A DNA stretch of 64,000 bases from Pseudo-nitzschia pungens (lineage: Eukaryota; Bacillariophyta; Bacillariophyceae; Bacillariales; Bacillariaceae). The notes beneath the pieces are model-generated. The model did no database searches. It saw only the letters and a program-made list of their open reading frames with translations, and had not been told where the DNA came from. The stretch lies in assembly GCA_037355855.1 (NCBI GenBank), contig CM074765.1:4154001-4218000 (forward strand), in the 5' to 3' direction. The position numbers and the translations under genes are program-made. The stretch's first letter is position 1. Each line of letters begins with the position of its first letter. Shown in pieces: positions 11,843-23,384 of this stretch.

Positions 11843-13265
11843 TAGTAGTACGTGTGCTACTAGCTAGGATGAATTTCATCCATCAAAACAGCAACAAGAC
11901 GACGACGCTTCAAATCTTCTTACTTGCCTCGTGTCAAAACACTACTATCGAAGCATATTCCAAAGCCTCGAATCATAGTAGATTTGGTGGTTGTCGACGA
12001 CATGGCCTTGTACAATCTCTTCCTTCCTTGTTTTTCTTCACTGTACTATTAGCTACTTTACTAATACTAGTACTAGTAGTACAACAACAAGTAGAATCAT
12101 GCAAGAAGTTTTCAGTCGTTGAAAATGGTGACATGGTTTGTTCATATCACTGCCTGCTATTTAGTATGGATATCCAGAGAATGAAGATGCTGATGCAAGT
12201 GCACAGGTATGATCTGCCGTGCAAATTGGAAAATCATCTCCCCTCTGTTGTTTACGAATAGTAGATTTTGATTACACTCTACTACTATGAACCAGTAGAC
12301 ATTCTTGTTGACAAGCAATCCACCGTTGTAGTACTAGTAGTATATGATGTAGTAGTACTTGCACTACTACTACTACTTCTTGATGTTCAACAAATAATAC
12401 AATATATTTTGGCAGATGGGATACAAGCTACTTCTATGGAACCGGAGTGCACTGATTACCAGGTCAGTTCCCTAATTTCCTCCACCACCAGCAGGGAACT
12501 CCTTCTTGTCCCTTCTTGACAAAAGCAATACTAGTAGTACTAATACTAGTAGTACTACTACTAGTACCAATAGTAGTACTACGTTGGGAAAATAGGGGGA
12601 TGACATATCGTCCAGGTGATTCAGTGGCCTGACTGTGGTACAAACCGAGCAGAATGATGGAATGTTTGTTGTCACCTATGTTGGAGGAATTGTGTATTTC
12701 TATCACCCAGGACTTTTGGGTTATCAATCCTCAAACAATCATGTCAACATAAATACTAATACTACTAGTAGTATTTATTTATGTTATTGATTACGTACAC
12801 GTACTACGTGTACGTAGATACGAATGCCGATAGCATTATCGTGCATGAGCTATGACGCATGACTTACGTACTTTTGTCAGACACATCCAAGCTTTTGTGC
12901 CGAACCCTGTCTGTTTTGAGTGAAAGGTTGAAGGATTACTGATCATCGTCTCGGCTCTCGGCTTCGGATCCACATCTACCGTACCGGTACCGGTACATCT
13001 GACACCAAGGAAGAGAACGATCAACAATCTCAACTTGCAAGAGTGCCTATTACCTTTCCAAAGACAGCTGTAGTAAGTTGCGTAAACAAACCCTTTACGA
13101 GTGGCTCCTTATCATCATCATTATCAACAACAACAACTCGAAGCCATCCACAAAGCAGACTCGAGGATACGCCGGGAAATCGGCAACGACACGACACGAC
13201 ACGACACCCATACTCGAGACACCCATTGGATTTCGATTTCGATTGTGATTTCGATTGCGATAGAA
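11843..13265. other. intergenic with ACTAGT-rich repeat island
   Basis: Spacer between two plus-strand genes. From about 12050 to 12590, and again at 12752-12775, it is built of TAGTACTAGTAG-type words separated by 20-100 bases of unrelated sequence, the first of six such islands. Near 13188-13206 there is a short ACACG repeat in the likely 5' leader of the next gene. No coding frame is supported. Confidence 0.6.
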
Positions 13266-14504
13266 ATGTCGACGAAAATCATGGCGATCCGCTTTGTGCT
13301 CGTTCTATTGATCGGTTCCCTCGTGACGAAAAGATACGGAGCAGCGAATGCTCTGATCCTTCCCTCTTCGTCGCAATCCCGTTTTGATTCGGGTCCTGTG
13401 ACGATGCGATCCGGGCGCGGCTCGGAGCCGAGTTCGATAACGATAACGAGTTCGATAACGAGCACGATAACGAGCACGAGCACGGCGCTCCACGCCGGTA
13501 AAAGCAGCGACAACGACAACGACAAGAAACCCGCGAGAGCCAAGGGCGTCTACGTGCGACCCTCGGGTGCCATCGAGCAGGGCTCGGGCTTTTTCGTCCC
13601 CGGGTTGGAGGGACCCAAGGTGCGATTGGTGATCGGCCTGGTCCTGCTGGCGGCCACGGGGATCAACCATTTTGTGCTGCTGGGAAACACCGGTGGTGGC
13701 GGCGACTTTAGCAACGGTAGCAACGGCGGCCTTTCCTTTTCGGAGGGCATCGCCGTCGTCTACAGCGTCCTGCTCCTGTTCCAGTTCGCGATCGAATACG
13801 CCAAGGAGGTCTTGCTGCCATCGGCGGTTTCGGCGCAGTCCGCACCCACCTCGGGCGCCGACGCAAAGCGCAAGCTCCGGGACTCGTTCGCCGCTGCGGC
13901 CGCGGCCACCGAGGTCCTCGAGCAGCAGTGGTCGGGATCGAGCGGCGGCGGCGGCAGCGGCAGCGCAACGACGGAAGACGAAGAGAAGGAATACCGGTCC
14001 CGGGTGCAGTGGGCGGCCGCCTCCTATCTGTCCATGACCCCCACGACGCAAATCATGCTGCTGGCGCGCGACGAAAACGAAAACGCGGGAGGAGGAACCG
14101 TTCGCTACCGCCTCGGGGGCAGCGGAGCGGATCCGGAAGCTTCCGGCGGCGACGGAGCGGCCGCAACCGTGGGTGCCGGCGTCCGGGCCGCCCTGGACGA
14201 ACTCGAGCAATCCAGGGGGGGGAGGATCGCCCTGCCCCTCACCCATCCGGCCGTAAAAGCCCTGCTGCCGGCGGCATCGTCAACGTCGTCGTCGGGGAAG
14301 GATTCGTCGGCAACCACCACCACCACTAGCGAGAACGAAAACAACAACGATGACGCCGATGATCCGGGGTCGGTTCGAACCATCATTTTGCAGCGCATCA
14401 CCGATGGATCGTGCTGGATGGCATCCTCCGACCAGTTGCTGGCCGGATACACGTCGGGGGATTTGAAATGGCTGGGGAAACTGGCGGACTACGTGCGCGC
14501 GTGA
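13266..14504 (+). CDS. CCB2/CCB4-like cofactor assembly of complex C (cytochrome b6f heme ci insertion)
   Basis: The frame gives 412 residues from the ATG at 13266; the ATG at 13281 (MAIRFVLVLLIGSLV) is also possible. The N-terminus is a signal peptide ending GAANA before LILPS, then a Ser/Thr-rich transit-like region, so plastid import is expected. The core begins at KGVYVRPSGAIEQGSGFFVP and continues into two predicted helices (VRLVIGLVLLAATGINHFVL and VVYSVLLLFQFAIEYA). It ends with QRITDGSCWMASSDQLLAGY. This core order, two helices and a C-terminal soluble domain are what the CCB2/CCB4 (DUF2930) family shows. That family acts on the stromal side of thylakoids to attach heme ci to cytochrome b6. 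The soluble part holds Ala/Gly/Ser-rich insertions typical of this genome. CCB2 cannot be told from CCB4 here. Confidence 0.75.
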   Translation: MSTKIMAIRFVLVLLIGSLVTKRYGAANALILPSSSQSRFDSGPVTMRSGRGSEPSSITITSSITSTITSTSTALHAGKSSDNDNDKKPARAKGVYVRPSGAIEQGSGFFVPGLEGPKVRLVIGLVLLAATGINHFVLLGNTGGGGDFSNGSNGGLSFSEGIAVVYSVLLLFQFAIEYAKEVLLPSAVSAQSAPTSGADAKRKLRDSFAAAAAATEVLEQQWSGSSGGGGSGSATTEDEEKEYRSRVQWAAASYLSMTPTTQIMLLARDENENAGGGTVRYRLGGSGADPEASGGDGAAATVGAGVRAALDELEQSRGGRIALPLTHPAVKALLPAASSTSSSGKDSSATTTTTSENENNNDDADDPGSVRTIILQRITDGSCWMASSDQLLAGYTSGDLKWLGKLADYVRA

Positions 14505-14998
14505 GGATTCAATCGAAAAAAAAAGACGAATTGAGAAAACAATCCGCAATAAGATTACGTGCGTACGAATTCCCAAGCGGTGATTTTGATTCCTTCCTCC
14601 TTCCTTCCCCAACCAACAAACTCCATGGCACGGAAACGCCTGCTCGCACGAAACGATGCTTTTTGGGATGCAAAACGTAGAAACAACAAATTCTTCTCGC
14701 CTATCGTAAACAGAATACCAAAAACTATCGTTCTTCTTTTTTCTATTTATTTATAAGAATGATGATCTAGTTGCGGTTGTTTTCGGTTTGATCGTTTTTT
14801 CCTTATTTCCTTTCTTCCTTTTGGATGCAAAATCGGATGGTTTCATCCGTTCCAATCGGAAAAGAGTACAGACCGACGAGATACACATCAACCCATGCAG
14901 AATATTTCCTGGAACCGCACGATGCGATGCGATGAGACACGGTAGATAGCAAACTCCGCAGACCAAGCTCGAGCTATGCTCCGCAGCAACGTTGCCGC
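14505..14998. other. convergent 3' region, no gene seen
   Basis: The 494 bases between converging genes hold both 3' untranslated regions. AATAAG/AATAGA-like A-rich words occur near 14550 and 14750. Nothing else is visible. Confidence 0.5.
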
Positions 14999-17900
14999 TC
15001 ACTCGATCTCCTGGATTTTCATGTCGAATCCGGTTTGTCTGTAGGAAGCAATCAAATCATCATTAATGATGTGTGTGCGAGGAGACCACAGCCAACAACC
15101 GATGGGCAACCAATGCCGAATGAATGAGTGAGTGAGTGAGTGAGTGAGTGAAAATGAATGTATCCATTGGACGGGGGTTGAATCGGAACAGCGTGTATCG
15201 AGAGGCAGCGGGCAAAAACGAAACGAAACGAAACGAAACGAAACGAACAAATGCGAGCGAGCACCGACACGCGAAACACTCCGGCCCGCCAGGAACGAAC
15301 GAATGACTGGTTGAACAATAACAATGCAGTACTTACGATGGAGTCAGGATGGGATTCGCCATAGACATGGGGGCCAACCCCAGCATCGTGGTTGGTATCG
15401 GGCTCTCCGGGCGCGTGGCCATCGAACCAAAGTCACCGCGGCCATCTTCGTGCGGAATGTGCAGCGGGGATCGGAAGGCTTCGGGGGGCTCGTCGATGCT
15501 GGGCACGGAACGGCACGGCACGGCACGTGTGAAATGAAAAGAAAAGAACAAAGAACAAATGAATCAATGAGTGAATGAATGAGACAGACTACAATACAAC
15601 AGACCAAACACCAAACAAGAAACGAAAAGCGGCTGGAACAGGACGGGACAGAGAGCGAACGCAATCCTTCGGGCCTCCCGCACGCGCACGTACTCGTGAT
15701 CTGGTATGGGTGGCGGAAAATCGACGTGGGTGGGAGCTCGGAATTCGTCGTCGATCCCAAAGTCTCGTTCCGTCCGAACGGTTGGTGTCAGCATGGAAAT
15801 TTCCGTCATGCTGTCGTCCGAAATAGAAGAAACCCGCGTGTTCGGGGTTGCTCGCCGCCGTTGGTAGTGCGACGGTGGTGGGAGTTGGATCATGCTGTCC
15901 CCGGAACCGCGCCGGGAGTGACCGAACGAGTGCCGTCGGGGCTCTTCGTTCGTCGTCGACGACACCGCCACGCCGGGTCCGGAAGGTTGGGGCGGGAGGG
16001 GAGGAAGATGATGAAACCCGCGAGCGCTTGCATTGCTCAGAACGGAATATTCTCCAGCGGAGACGGCACGAATCGATAAAGGAACTTGCTTGGGGATGGA
16101 CTGCTCGTCGTTGCTATTGGTCTTGGGGCTGTCGGCTTCGGGGGTAATGCTGCGGAAACTCTTGTCTCGAGGCGGAAGCGCGCCGTGCTCACTGTCTTTG
16201 GCCACGTGCCTGCTTTTGTGGGAACCGGTTCCCTTGGGATTCCCTTCCTCCTTTCTCGACTCGGCAAACGCATTGTTCTTCAGAACGTATTGCTCTCCCC
16301 GGCGAAAATATGCGGGCGCGGATCGGGTCGATAGGTCGTAATCCTCGGTGTTTTTGCGGATGTCTCTCGGGACGGAACCCATCAACTCTACGGACTTTCC
16401 CTTCTCCGATTGGTGGGGTGGTTTCATTCCAATCGACGATGAGTTGGAACCGGCGTCGGATGCAGCCGGACCGTTGTTTCTCCCGTCGCCCTTCTGGGTT
16501 CGATCCCACAGCAAAAATACGACAATCAGACACGCTCCGATCACGATCGAGGCCGAAATGGCAATCGTCTGGACGGTGGTGAGTCGCGGATTCGAGCTCG
16601 GGCTTGCCGTGGGAGGAGCGGTTTCTCGTTCACCGCCTTCGATTTCGATGTGGACCCGTTCCTCCCAACCCATGGCATCCTTGAGCTGGACCGAGTATTC
16701 GAATGAATCCGTGGAAAAGGGCAAAACAAACAAGTCTTTGTGGTCGTTGAGTTTATGGTCCCGATCCGTAAATTCCGCGGTGATGGTTTGGTTGTAGGTA
16801 ATCTTCAGCTCGAATTTGCGGTCGGGTTCGGCCGCATCGACAGCGGCCGCCGGGTTGACATCCTCGAGAAACACTGGAACGGGCGTCGGAGTTTGTTTCT
16901 CGGGTTGGCTCTCGGTGGTTCCGTCGTCGTCGGTGTCCTCGTCCGTTGCTTCGGTGGCAAAGATTTCCCCCACAATGTATGTTTTGACGAGAATGTTCTT
17001 CATTGGCCAGTCCTCCGGGAATGATTCGGCGCTTTTTTGGTAGAAATTTCTTACGTGATCGTCGGTCACACTTTCCCATGTCAGTCTTTCCTCATCCGTA
17101 AGGTCATTCTTGGGAACATTTGTCATGACCATGACAATGTTGAGTTCGGTGGCAGTGTCCCGGAGGATAGTGGTGGGGGAAAAGCTGGGACTCGCAGACG
17201 GAAGAAGACTAAGGGTTGGTTCGAAAGAAATGCTAGGAGAAGGAGATGGATGCTGAGATATCGATGGTTTCGAAGAGGGGAGAGTGGATGGAAACTCGGT
17301 CGGCACGGAGGATGGAAAATTAGTGGGAAAGTTGCTGGGTGCCGCAGAGATCGTCGGGGCGGGAGACCACGTTGGTGACACCGTGGGACTAATGGATGGA
17401 AACTGCGTAGGCGCAAAGGAAGGGGCACTGCTGGGAATTTTTGTGGGTGACGCCGTTCTCGTCGGTGCGACAGATATCGTAGGTGAGAACGTCGGAAACG
17501 GAGACGGACTGAGAGTCGGGAAACGAGCGGTTGGAAGGGCTGATGCTTCGACATAAATAGTATCGGGTTTCGTTGGGCGGCTGCTGGGCAAGTTCGAGAT
17601 CGTCGGGGCGGGAGATGTGCTCGGAGCCAGCGTCGGCATAGAGGTCGGGACGGTACCGATCGGCACGAAAGGAACAGTTTCTTCCTCTGTTGTTGCTTCC
17701 GTTGTCGGTTGAAAATCATTGTCAGCGGTGGTAAGCGTGTGGTTGCTGCGTATTTCGGTGCTGTTCTCTGTCTCAAAGATTTCATCTTGAAGAAATCTGT
17801 TCTCTTCCGGAAGCTTTTGAGTTGGCAATTCGTTGGCTTCGCTTATGCTCGTATCCGTCAGAACAATTACCGTGGTTCTAACGCCGGTCACCAGAAGCAG

Positions 17901-18212
17901 TGCCAACGCAACAGCAGCGCAAAGAATTCTGCATCGAGTGGTAATCACTTGATTTCTCCTTGCGGCTATTGCTGATGTTCCGATAAAACCATCTTCTGCA
18001 GCCGAGAGCGGATCGTTTCCTTCCTCCCCAGCCTTCGAACGAAAACTCCTTGTGTCGCGTTCCATGCTTTGTGATGCGTCGTTTCTTCCCGAATACTTCG
18101 CGACAGGTAAAGCCCGGAACTTCTTCGAGAAATTGGCTTCTTGGTAAGGGTGGATCTGGAAGCACCTCTGTTGCCGTTGATTCGGAGAAAGCGTTCGAAC
18201 CGAATGATGCAC
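14999..18212 (-). CDS. single-pass or two-pass membrane protein with Pro/Thr/Ser-rich repeats, three exons
   Basis: Exon 1 spans 18212-15694, exon 2 15498-15337 and exon 3 15038-14999, with GTACGT and GTAAGT donors and CAG acceptors. The phases fit and give 906 residues ending IQEIE. Residues ~94-118 form a hydrophobic signal-anchor. Residues ~180-348 are a mucin-like run of short P-T/P-S units (SPTISVAPTRTASPT and similar), a style common in diatom surface proteins. Residues ~350-530 form an acidic folded-looking domain of unknown type, and residues ~546-569 are a clear membrane helix. A 330-residue Ser/Arg-rich tail follows. The next ATG, M50 at 18065, is a plausible alternative start. Likely extracellular or silica-compartment facing, anchored in a membrane; function unknown. 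Confidence 0.7.
15121..15151. repeat. (TGAG)n microsatellite in intron 2
   Basis: Tetranucleotide run inside the 298-base second intron (15336-15039) of the minus-strand Pro/Thr-rich gene. On the coding strand it reads (CACT)n, so it adds a pyrimidine-rich stretch. Confidence 0.85.
15216..15245. repeat. (AAACG)6 pentanucleotide microsatellite in intron 2
   Basis: Six perfect copies of AAACG in the same intron. They read CGTTT on the coding strand. Confidence 0.9.
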
Positions 18213-20111
18213 TGATCAACTTTGCTTGTTGAGATGATGTAGTTGATGAGCGATGTGGGTTCAAAGGATTTTTTATTAAACTCCTAAGTCTTCCCCCGAA
18301 AGAGCATAAACGTTAAACGTAAAAGACCTTAGTTGTACTTGTTTGTACGAGTAGCAGTAAGAGTAAAAGTACCGTACCACCAGGTAAGGTTACCTAAGTT
18401 ACCGTAACCTTACGGTGATGACTGCTGAACGGGGTATTTTGTACTTTCTGTTCTTGGCTCCTTGCGCATCAAGATTCAAAATCCTTCGAGTGAAGAACAT
18501 GATGTTTTTGCTCCGGACTCACTCTCCGATCGGTCCGTTACTACCGTTAGGATGTATGGTAGATACGGTATACGGTAGAGCTTTGGTAATTTTTCTTCGT
18601 TCAACGCAGGGAATGCAGGAATTGGCTAACACTTAACCGAAGCTTCTCGTAATCTTTTTTACAAGTTTGACAAGACTAAGGCTTACGTAAACCGTACTCG
18701 TACGTAACCTTACTACCCGAAAGAGTATGTGCGGTACCCGTAGCTGGCAAGGTTACGAGTACTCACACATACAAAACTCCCTCCAAGAGGAAATACGACT
18801 TGCGAGAACGGAAGCTGTTCTCGATGCCCATGGAATCTCAATACTGTACCGTACCGTACAGGTAACCTTATTCCGTATTCAGTATGAGTGGGTGTCGTCC
18901 ACCTCCCATCCTTCCTGATTCGCCAAATCTTGTTTTTAATTAAAATTACAAGCAGCCTTAGAAGTAAGATTACAAGCACTTTCATTTTTGAACGCGGCAC
19001 GTTCGTAACTACTCGTCACCTTACCATATATTCTCGTAGTACGAGGTAGACCCCAAGGATACGGCATGGGAGTTGGAACAATTTTGATCGATTTTGATTG
19101 ATGGTGTATGACCCTTATCTGCCTGGTGCTACTATTCATCATGAATGCAATCACCAGAAGGGCTGCCAGTAATGGAATTCCTTGATTGAATAGTTTGCAT
19201 CTTCTACTATTGCAATGTAGTAGGCCTACTACTACTAATCCAACCACAGGAGTCAGCATTTGCAGACAAAAATCCTGCAAGTGCTGCTGGTGATTGATTG
19301 AGAGGACCAGCACTAGTAGTACTAGTACTGAAAAGAGCAGAACTAGTACTACTACTACAGCACCTCCTGTTGTCATGCAATGAATAACTAGCACAAGTAT
19401 CCGTGTGAGAAATTTCTCATTAGATTTCAAACAATGTGCATAGTACTAGTACTACCGATCATAAGAATTCTGTGGTAACTTACTACTCTGTTCTTGTTGT
19501 ACTCTGTTCTTGTGCTCCTGTTCTTGATGAGTGGTGGGTTTTGGTAGTAGAATTGTCACCACGGCATTCCCCACAACAAAATTGCGATACCGTGTTCAGT
19601 TTTTATTGCTGTACTAGGGTTGCTATATTGTTTTTGGTATCCTCCTGGTGCAACATGCTCCACCACCGGCAGAGCATCGCACTCCTCCTCCAAATCCCAA
19701 GAAGAACATCACGCAGTATTAATTTTGATTGATGAAAAAGTATGATAGTACAGCGTAGTAGTGTAGTGTTATAGTACTAGTAGTAGTAGTAGTATACAAT
19801 AGTAGACTACCAGTACTACTAGTAGTGCAGTATGATGCACTTTTGTGAAAGTTTGTGCAACTAGTATAAAGTATAAGAATATAGTAGAATAATAGTGTAT
19901 CATGTAGGTACGGTATGATGTGGTGTAGTTGTGTGTTTTTTTCCAATTGCTGCGACGAATTGTTGCGAATTGTTGCGAATTGTTTCCTTTCCTTTCCTTG
20001 CTATTGACTCGAATCGAATCGAATCGAATCGGATTGAATCCAAAATTCGTTCGGTTCGGTTCGGTTCGGTTCGGTTCGGTTTTGCTTTGTTTTGGGTTTG
20101 ATTTACCGTTA
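18213..20111. other. intergenic with ACTAGT-rich island and pentanucleotide repeats
   Basis: No gene seen. Around 18382-18415 there are inverted words (GGTAAGGTTACC, CCGTAACCTTACGG). An ACTAGT/TAGTAC island covers ~19200-19830. The part nearest the next gene (its 3' side) carries GAATC x4 at 20011-20030 and TCGGT x6 at 20051-20080. Confidence 0.6.
20011..20080. repeat. paired pentanucleotide microsatellites, GAATC and TCGGT
   Basis: Four copies of GAATC (20011-20030) and six of TCGGT (20051-20080) lie 20 bases apart. They fall in the likely 3' untranslated region of the minus-strand gene ending at 20112. Confidence 0.9.
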
Positions 20112-21914
20112 CTACGCCTCGGCCTCGTAATCGACGACCGATTCCTCGTCCTGCATCTGCCGAATGTTGTGCATGGCGTCCACGTCCGTGTGCATCATGT
20201 TATGGTTGCCGCCCATGCCGACGTTCTGCTCGTCCTGCGAGTTCCCGAGTGGAATGGGAGCGTCCTTGGCCGCGTGCAGGGGTCCCACCGGGTATCCCCC
20301 CTGGGTCGGTCCGAGGCTGGGGGCGTACCCGTCCAGCGAGTATCCGTACGAGTCCATGCTGGACATGCTGGCGGCGTCGTTGAAATGGTCCTTCGCGCCA
20401 CCGACTCCGCCGCTGCCCGTCCGGTTGCCCTGGTGGAAGGCGTTCTTGTAGTAGGCCGTGAGGCTGGAGGAAATGTCCGACGAGACGATCGAGTCGTCCA
20501 TCTTGGAGCGGGGGTTGGTGGAATTGTCGTTGTCGTTGTCGTGATCGTTTTCATTGTCGTTGTCGTTATCGGTATCCGTGTCCACTCCCCGGGAGGTGTC
20601 GCCAATGACGCGGGGGTAGCTCCCGTTGCTGGACGCCTGGGACAGGGGAGCCTGTTTTTCGGTCGACTTGGACTTGCCCCTGGAAAAAAGTCGCCGCCCG
20701 CTGCTTCCCGATTGGTCCCTGCCGCGCCTCTTGGGAGCGGCCGCAGCTGCCGTTTCGGGATTCTCGCGGGTGTCATCGTCGTCGTCGTCGTCGTCATCCC
20801 GATCGTTGCCTCCGTTGGTCTGGGCCCGGTAGCTTCGCTTTCCGCCGCCACCCAGTCCGGCACCGGAGGTCCGTCGCCTTTGGTTGGACGAGGCTTGGGA
20901 CGACGATGCCGCATTCCTCGAACGTCCCGACGGTTTTCGCTCGTGGCGATCGGCCCTCCAGGCCCAGCAAACGGCAAAAATGAGCAAGGCAAAGGCCAGA
21001 CAGGCCACCACAATGGCAACGATGATGATGATTTCCAGGTTTCGGTTGGCCTTGTCGGCCTCGTTGTTGGAATCAGTGCCGGTAGGGTTTGTGGGAGCAA
21101 TCGTAGCAATGCCACCATTGTTGTTGTTATTATTATTAAACTCGTTGTTGCTGTTGCTGTCGCTGTTTTGAAAACCCGATCCCGGTGGAGTAATGTAGGC
21201 TCTCACGTCGACAATGGTGATCGATTGGTCTCCCTCCACATCCCCGTCGTCGATTCCCAGATCGAACAATAGATTGCTCACCGTCGTCTGCAGATCGTCC
21301 CTGAGCTTGCGGTCCTCCAGAAAGGTCGCCCGCTCGATGAGCTCCACGATCTCCTGCTCCATCGGCGCCGTCCCGGTGCCCCTGCGCTCCCAGAGCGAGA
21401 CGCCCTCGAAGGAAACCTGCACCAGATTGAGGACCCTGCCGTCGACCTGTCCCTGCGAGGTGGAATCGGCCACCAGCTCGAGGGCGATCGAGTCAAAGCC
21501 CGTGTTGTTGCCGATCCCCAGGAGTTCCCCGGCCGGTCCCTTCGACTTGGCGGAAAAGGAGGCGACCATCCAGTCCGTGATCGTGTCCGTCAAAAGGGTT
21601 CCTCCCTCGTACAAAATGTCCGAGACCAGTTCGGCTTCCTCGGGGCTGGTTTCGTCGCGAATGGCGATCTGGACCTGGAAGGGAACCAGTCGGACCAGAT
21701 CGGTGCGGACCACCTCGGGGGGTGCTTGTTGCTGTTGCTGTTTTCGTCGTCGTTGATGTTGTCGTTGATGTTGTCGTTCTCGTTGTTTCTGCTGTGGGGC
21801 ATCGGATTCGGATTCGGATTCGGCTGCCAATCTTTGTTGGGACAGGGACACCGTTCCCGCAATCAGAAATTGCCACAGGGACAGGGACCACAAGAGAGCG
21901 GAGGGGATCCTCAT
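20112..21914 (-). CDS. single-pass type I membrane protein, unknown function
   Basis: Starting at the ATG at 21914, the product is 600 residues. Residues 1-23 are a signal peptide (MRIPSALLWSLSLWQF...). A Gln/Arg-rich linker precedes a folded-looking region (residues ~70-245) with alternating strand- and helix-like segments. Asn-rich and Pro/Thr-rich linkers follow, then one membrane helix at ~293-319 (EIIIIVAIVVACLAFALLIF). A 280-residue tail rich in Ser, Arg and Asp ends SVVDYEAEA, with poly-Asp and Asp-Asn runs from microsatellites. An upstream in-frame extension to 22007 lacks a good start and is Thr-repeat. The layout (outside domain, one helix, long charged tail) recalls diatom silicalemma or cell-wall associated proteins. 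That is an analogy, not a homology call. Confidence 0.7.
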   Translation of the reverse strand: MRIPSALLWSLSLWQFLIAGTVSLSQQRLAAESESESDAPQQKQRERQHQRQHQRRRKQQQQQAPPEVVRTDLVRLVPFQVQIAIRDETSPEEAELVSDILYEGGTLLTDTITDWMVASFSAKSKGPAGELLGIGNNTGFDSIALELVADSTSQGQVDGRVLNLVQVSFEGVSLWERRGTGTAPMEQEIVELIERATFLEDRKLRDDLQTTVSNLLFDLGIDDGDVEGDQSITIVDVRAYITPPGSGFQNSDSNSNNEFNNNNNNNGGIATIAPTNPTGTDSNNEADKANRNLEIIIIVAIVVACLAFALLIFAVCWAWRADRHERKPSGRSRNAASSSQASSNQRRRTSGAGLGGGGKRSYRAQTNGGNDRDDDDDDDDDTRENPETAAAAAPKRRGRDQSGSSGRRLFSRGKSKSTEKQAPLSQASSNGSYPRVIGDTSRGVDTDTDNDNDNENDHDNDNDNSTNPRSKMDDSIVSSDISSSLTAYYKNAFHQGNRTGSGGVGGAKDHFNDAASMSSMDSYGYSLDGYAPSLGPTQGGYPVGPLHAAKDAPIPLGNSQDEQNVGMGGNHNMMHTDVDAMHNIRQMQDEESVVDYEAEA

Positions 21915-22979
21915 GATTCTGGGTTTCTTATTGGTTGCTTCGTGTTTATTTGTTGTCGTTGTCGTTGTCGTTGTGGTTGTGATTGTGATTGGATCCGTGT
22001 ACTGCACTCGTATTTGTACTTGGATCGTTAATCGTTACGGTCCTGTTCGGGTCGGGATCGAATGTCGAATGGGTTTCAAGATACGAGTCACGTCGTCACG
22101 TCGTCAAGTCGATGAATCGACGTCGCCAATCTCAAAGGAGAAAGAGAGAGAGAGTCGAGATGAAAGAATTACTTCTAGTTGCTGTCGGATGTCGGATAAG
22201 TTGCTTGGAGTTCGTAATTGCTCGTACGATGCTTGCACTCCTACTGGAACAGAGCACCACTCTCGTCCAAGCAAGTTCAAAAGAGTAATTACTCGTATCG
22301 CAATTCTTCCGCTCGGGTGGAATGACAGAAGCGAAAGTTCACAGTGGTAACCGAGGACAACTCTACCGGTAACTTCCGGTAAGGTTACAGTATCATTGCT
22401 CTATTTTTTCAAAAAGAGACTTTCTCTCTCGGACGAGGAGTTTTCGAGTGACAACCGTTCTGCGATTTGCGTACGGTAAGTTACTACTTGTACGGGTACA
22501 AGTCTCTGCTACGAAGCAGTGTGATGATACTCGTACCCGGAACCAGGAACTAAGCCTTAGGAGCAGGATAGCTCGCATTCAAACGAGGGCACTTTGTTTT
22601 TAGTCCTTGATCGTGCGTGCGGTGGAATTCCCGCCTTTCCCGCGTTGTGGGAGTCTATTCCTATCCTGGGACGATCCATGGAGTTCGCTAAGTAAATGCG
22701 ATATTGCCATGCTGACGGGATTCCTCCCGCGCCTGTGCAACTCAACGAGTGCGCAAGATTGGGAGGTAAGATTTACGGTAACTTACCTTACGGTAATTAC
22801 GGTAAGGGTAAGGATGGAAGAGGGGTCATGATTATTACGTAACCTTACGAGTAAGGTTAGATATCCTTTTTTAAAACAGGTAACCTCACTGTACGAATAC
22901 GAGTAAGGTTTACCGGTACCTATGAAATACAGTACGGGTACGTACGGGTAAGGTTACTTCTTGCAAGTACAGTACGAAG

Positions 22980-23074
22980 TACTACGGAATTCCTATCAGC
23001 TGTCCCCCGGTTTCCGTAGAAATTAGTAGTTGAGGATGTAGAACCGGGGGACAGCTGATAGGAACTTTGTAGTA
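22980..23074 (+). mobile_element. MITE-like 95-bp hairpin element, copy A
   Basis: Begins TACTACGGAATTCCTATCAG and ends in the reverse complement of a near-identical arm. The arms are ~33 bases with a few mismatches around a ~29-base loop. If the outermost TA on each side is a target-site copy, it fits a Tc1/mariner (Stowaway-like) MITE. It differs from copy B at a single visible base (AACTTT versus AATTTT in the right arm). It has no coding capacity. Confidence 0.75.
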
Positions 23075-23160
23075 TTTTGGAACGACCCCCAAAATACGAA
23101 GTGTTATTATTACTACTTCATACGAAGTAATATTGAGAAAATATGATGGACGAGTGATTT

Positions 23161-23180
23161 GAAGTGAAGTGAAGTGAAGT
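23161..23180. repeat. (GAAGT)4 microsatellite
   Basis: Four perfect copies between the two hairpin elements. Confidence 0.9.
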
Positions 23181-23289
23181 GAAGGAAATTAATTAAAAAA
23201 TCCGTCAATCATCTGAAAAAATCAAAATTAAAAAAAAGAAATTCATAAATTAATTAAATCTCCACCAAAAAATACAGTAAAAAAAATAA

Positions 23290-23384
23290 TACTACGGAAT
23301 TCCTATCAGCTGTCCCCCGGTTTCCGTAGAAATTAGTAGTTGAGGATGTAGAACCGGGGGACAGCTGATAGGAATTTTGTAGTA
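23290..23384 (+). mobile_element. MITE-like 95-bp hairpin element, copy B
   Basis: Same length, orientation and loop as copy A, 215 bases downstream of it. The flanking sequences differ, so this is a second insertion or a duplication of the element alone rather than of the whole segment. Confidence 0.75.

Noticed and set aside
11248..12261. Plus frame of 337 codons overlapping the end of the channel gene
   Set aside because: Out of frame with the RSN1_7TM exon and runs into the ACTAGT island; no coherent domain.
18112..18264. Alternative upstream minus frame (SGSNAFSES-type) as the true start of the Pro/Thr-rich gene
   Set aside because: Would need a frame change with no splice site seen; ATG at 18212 or 18065 is simpler.
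19929..21272. Long plus-strand open frame over the minus gene at 20112-21914
   Set aside because: Val/Arg/Gly-rich composition of an antisense shadow; the minus frame has signal peptide, helix and coherent tail.
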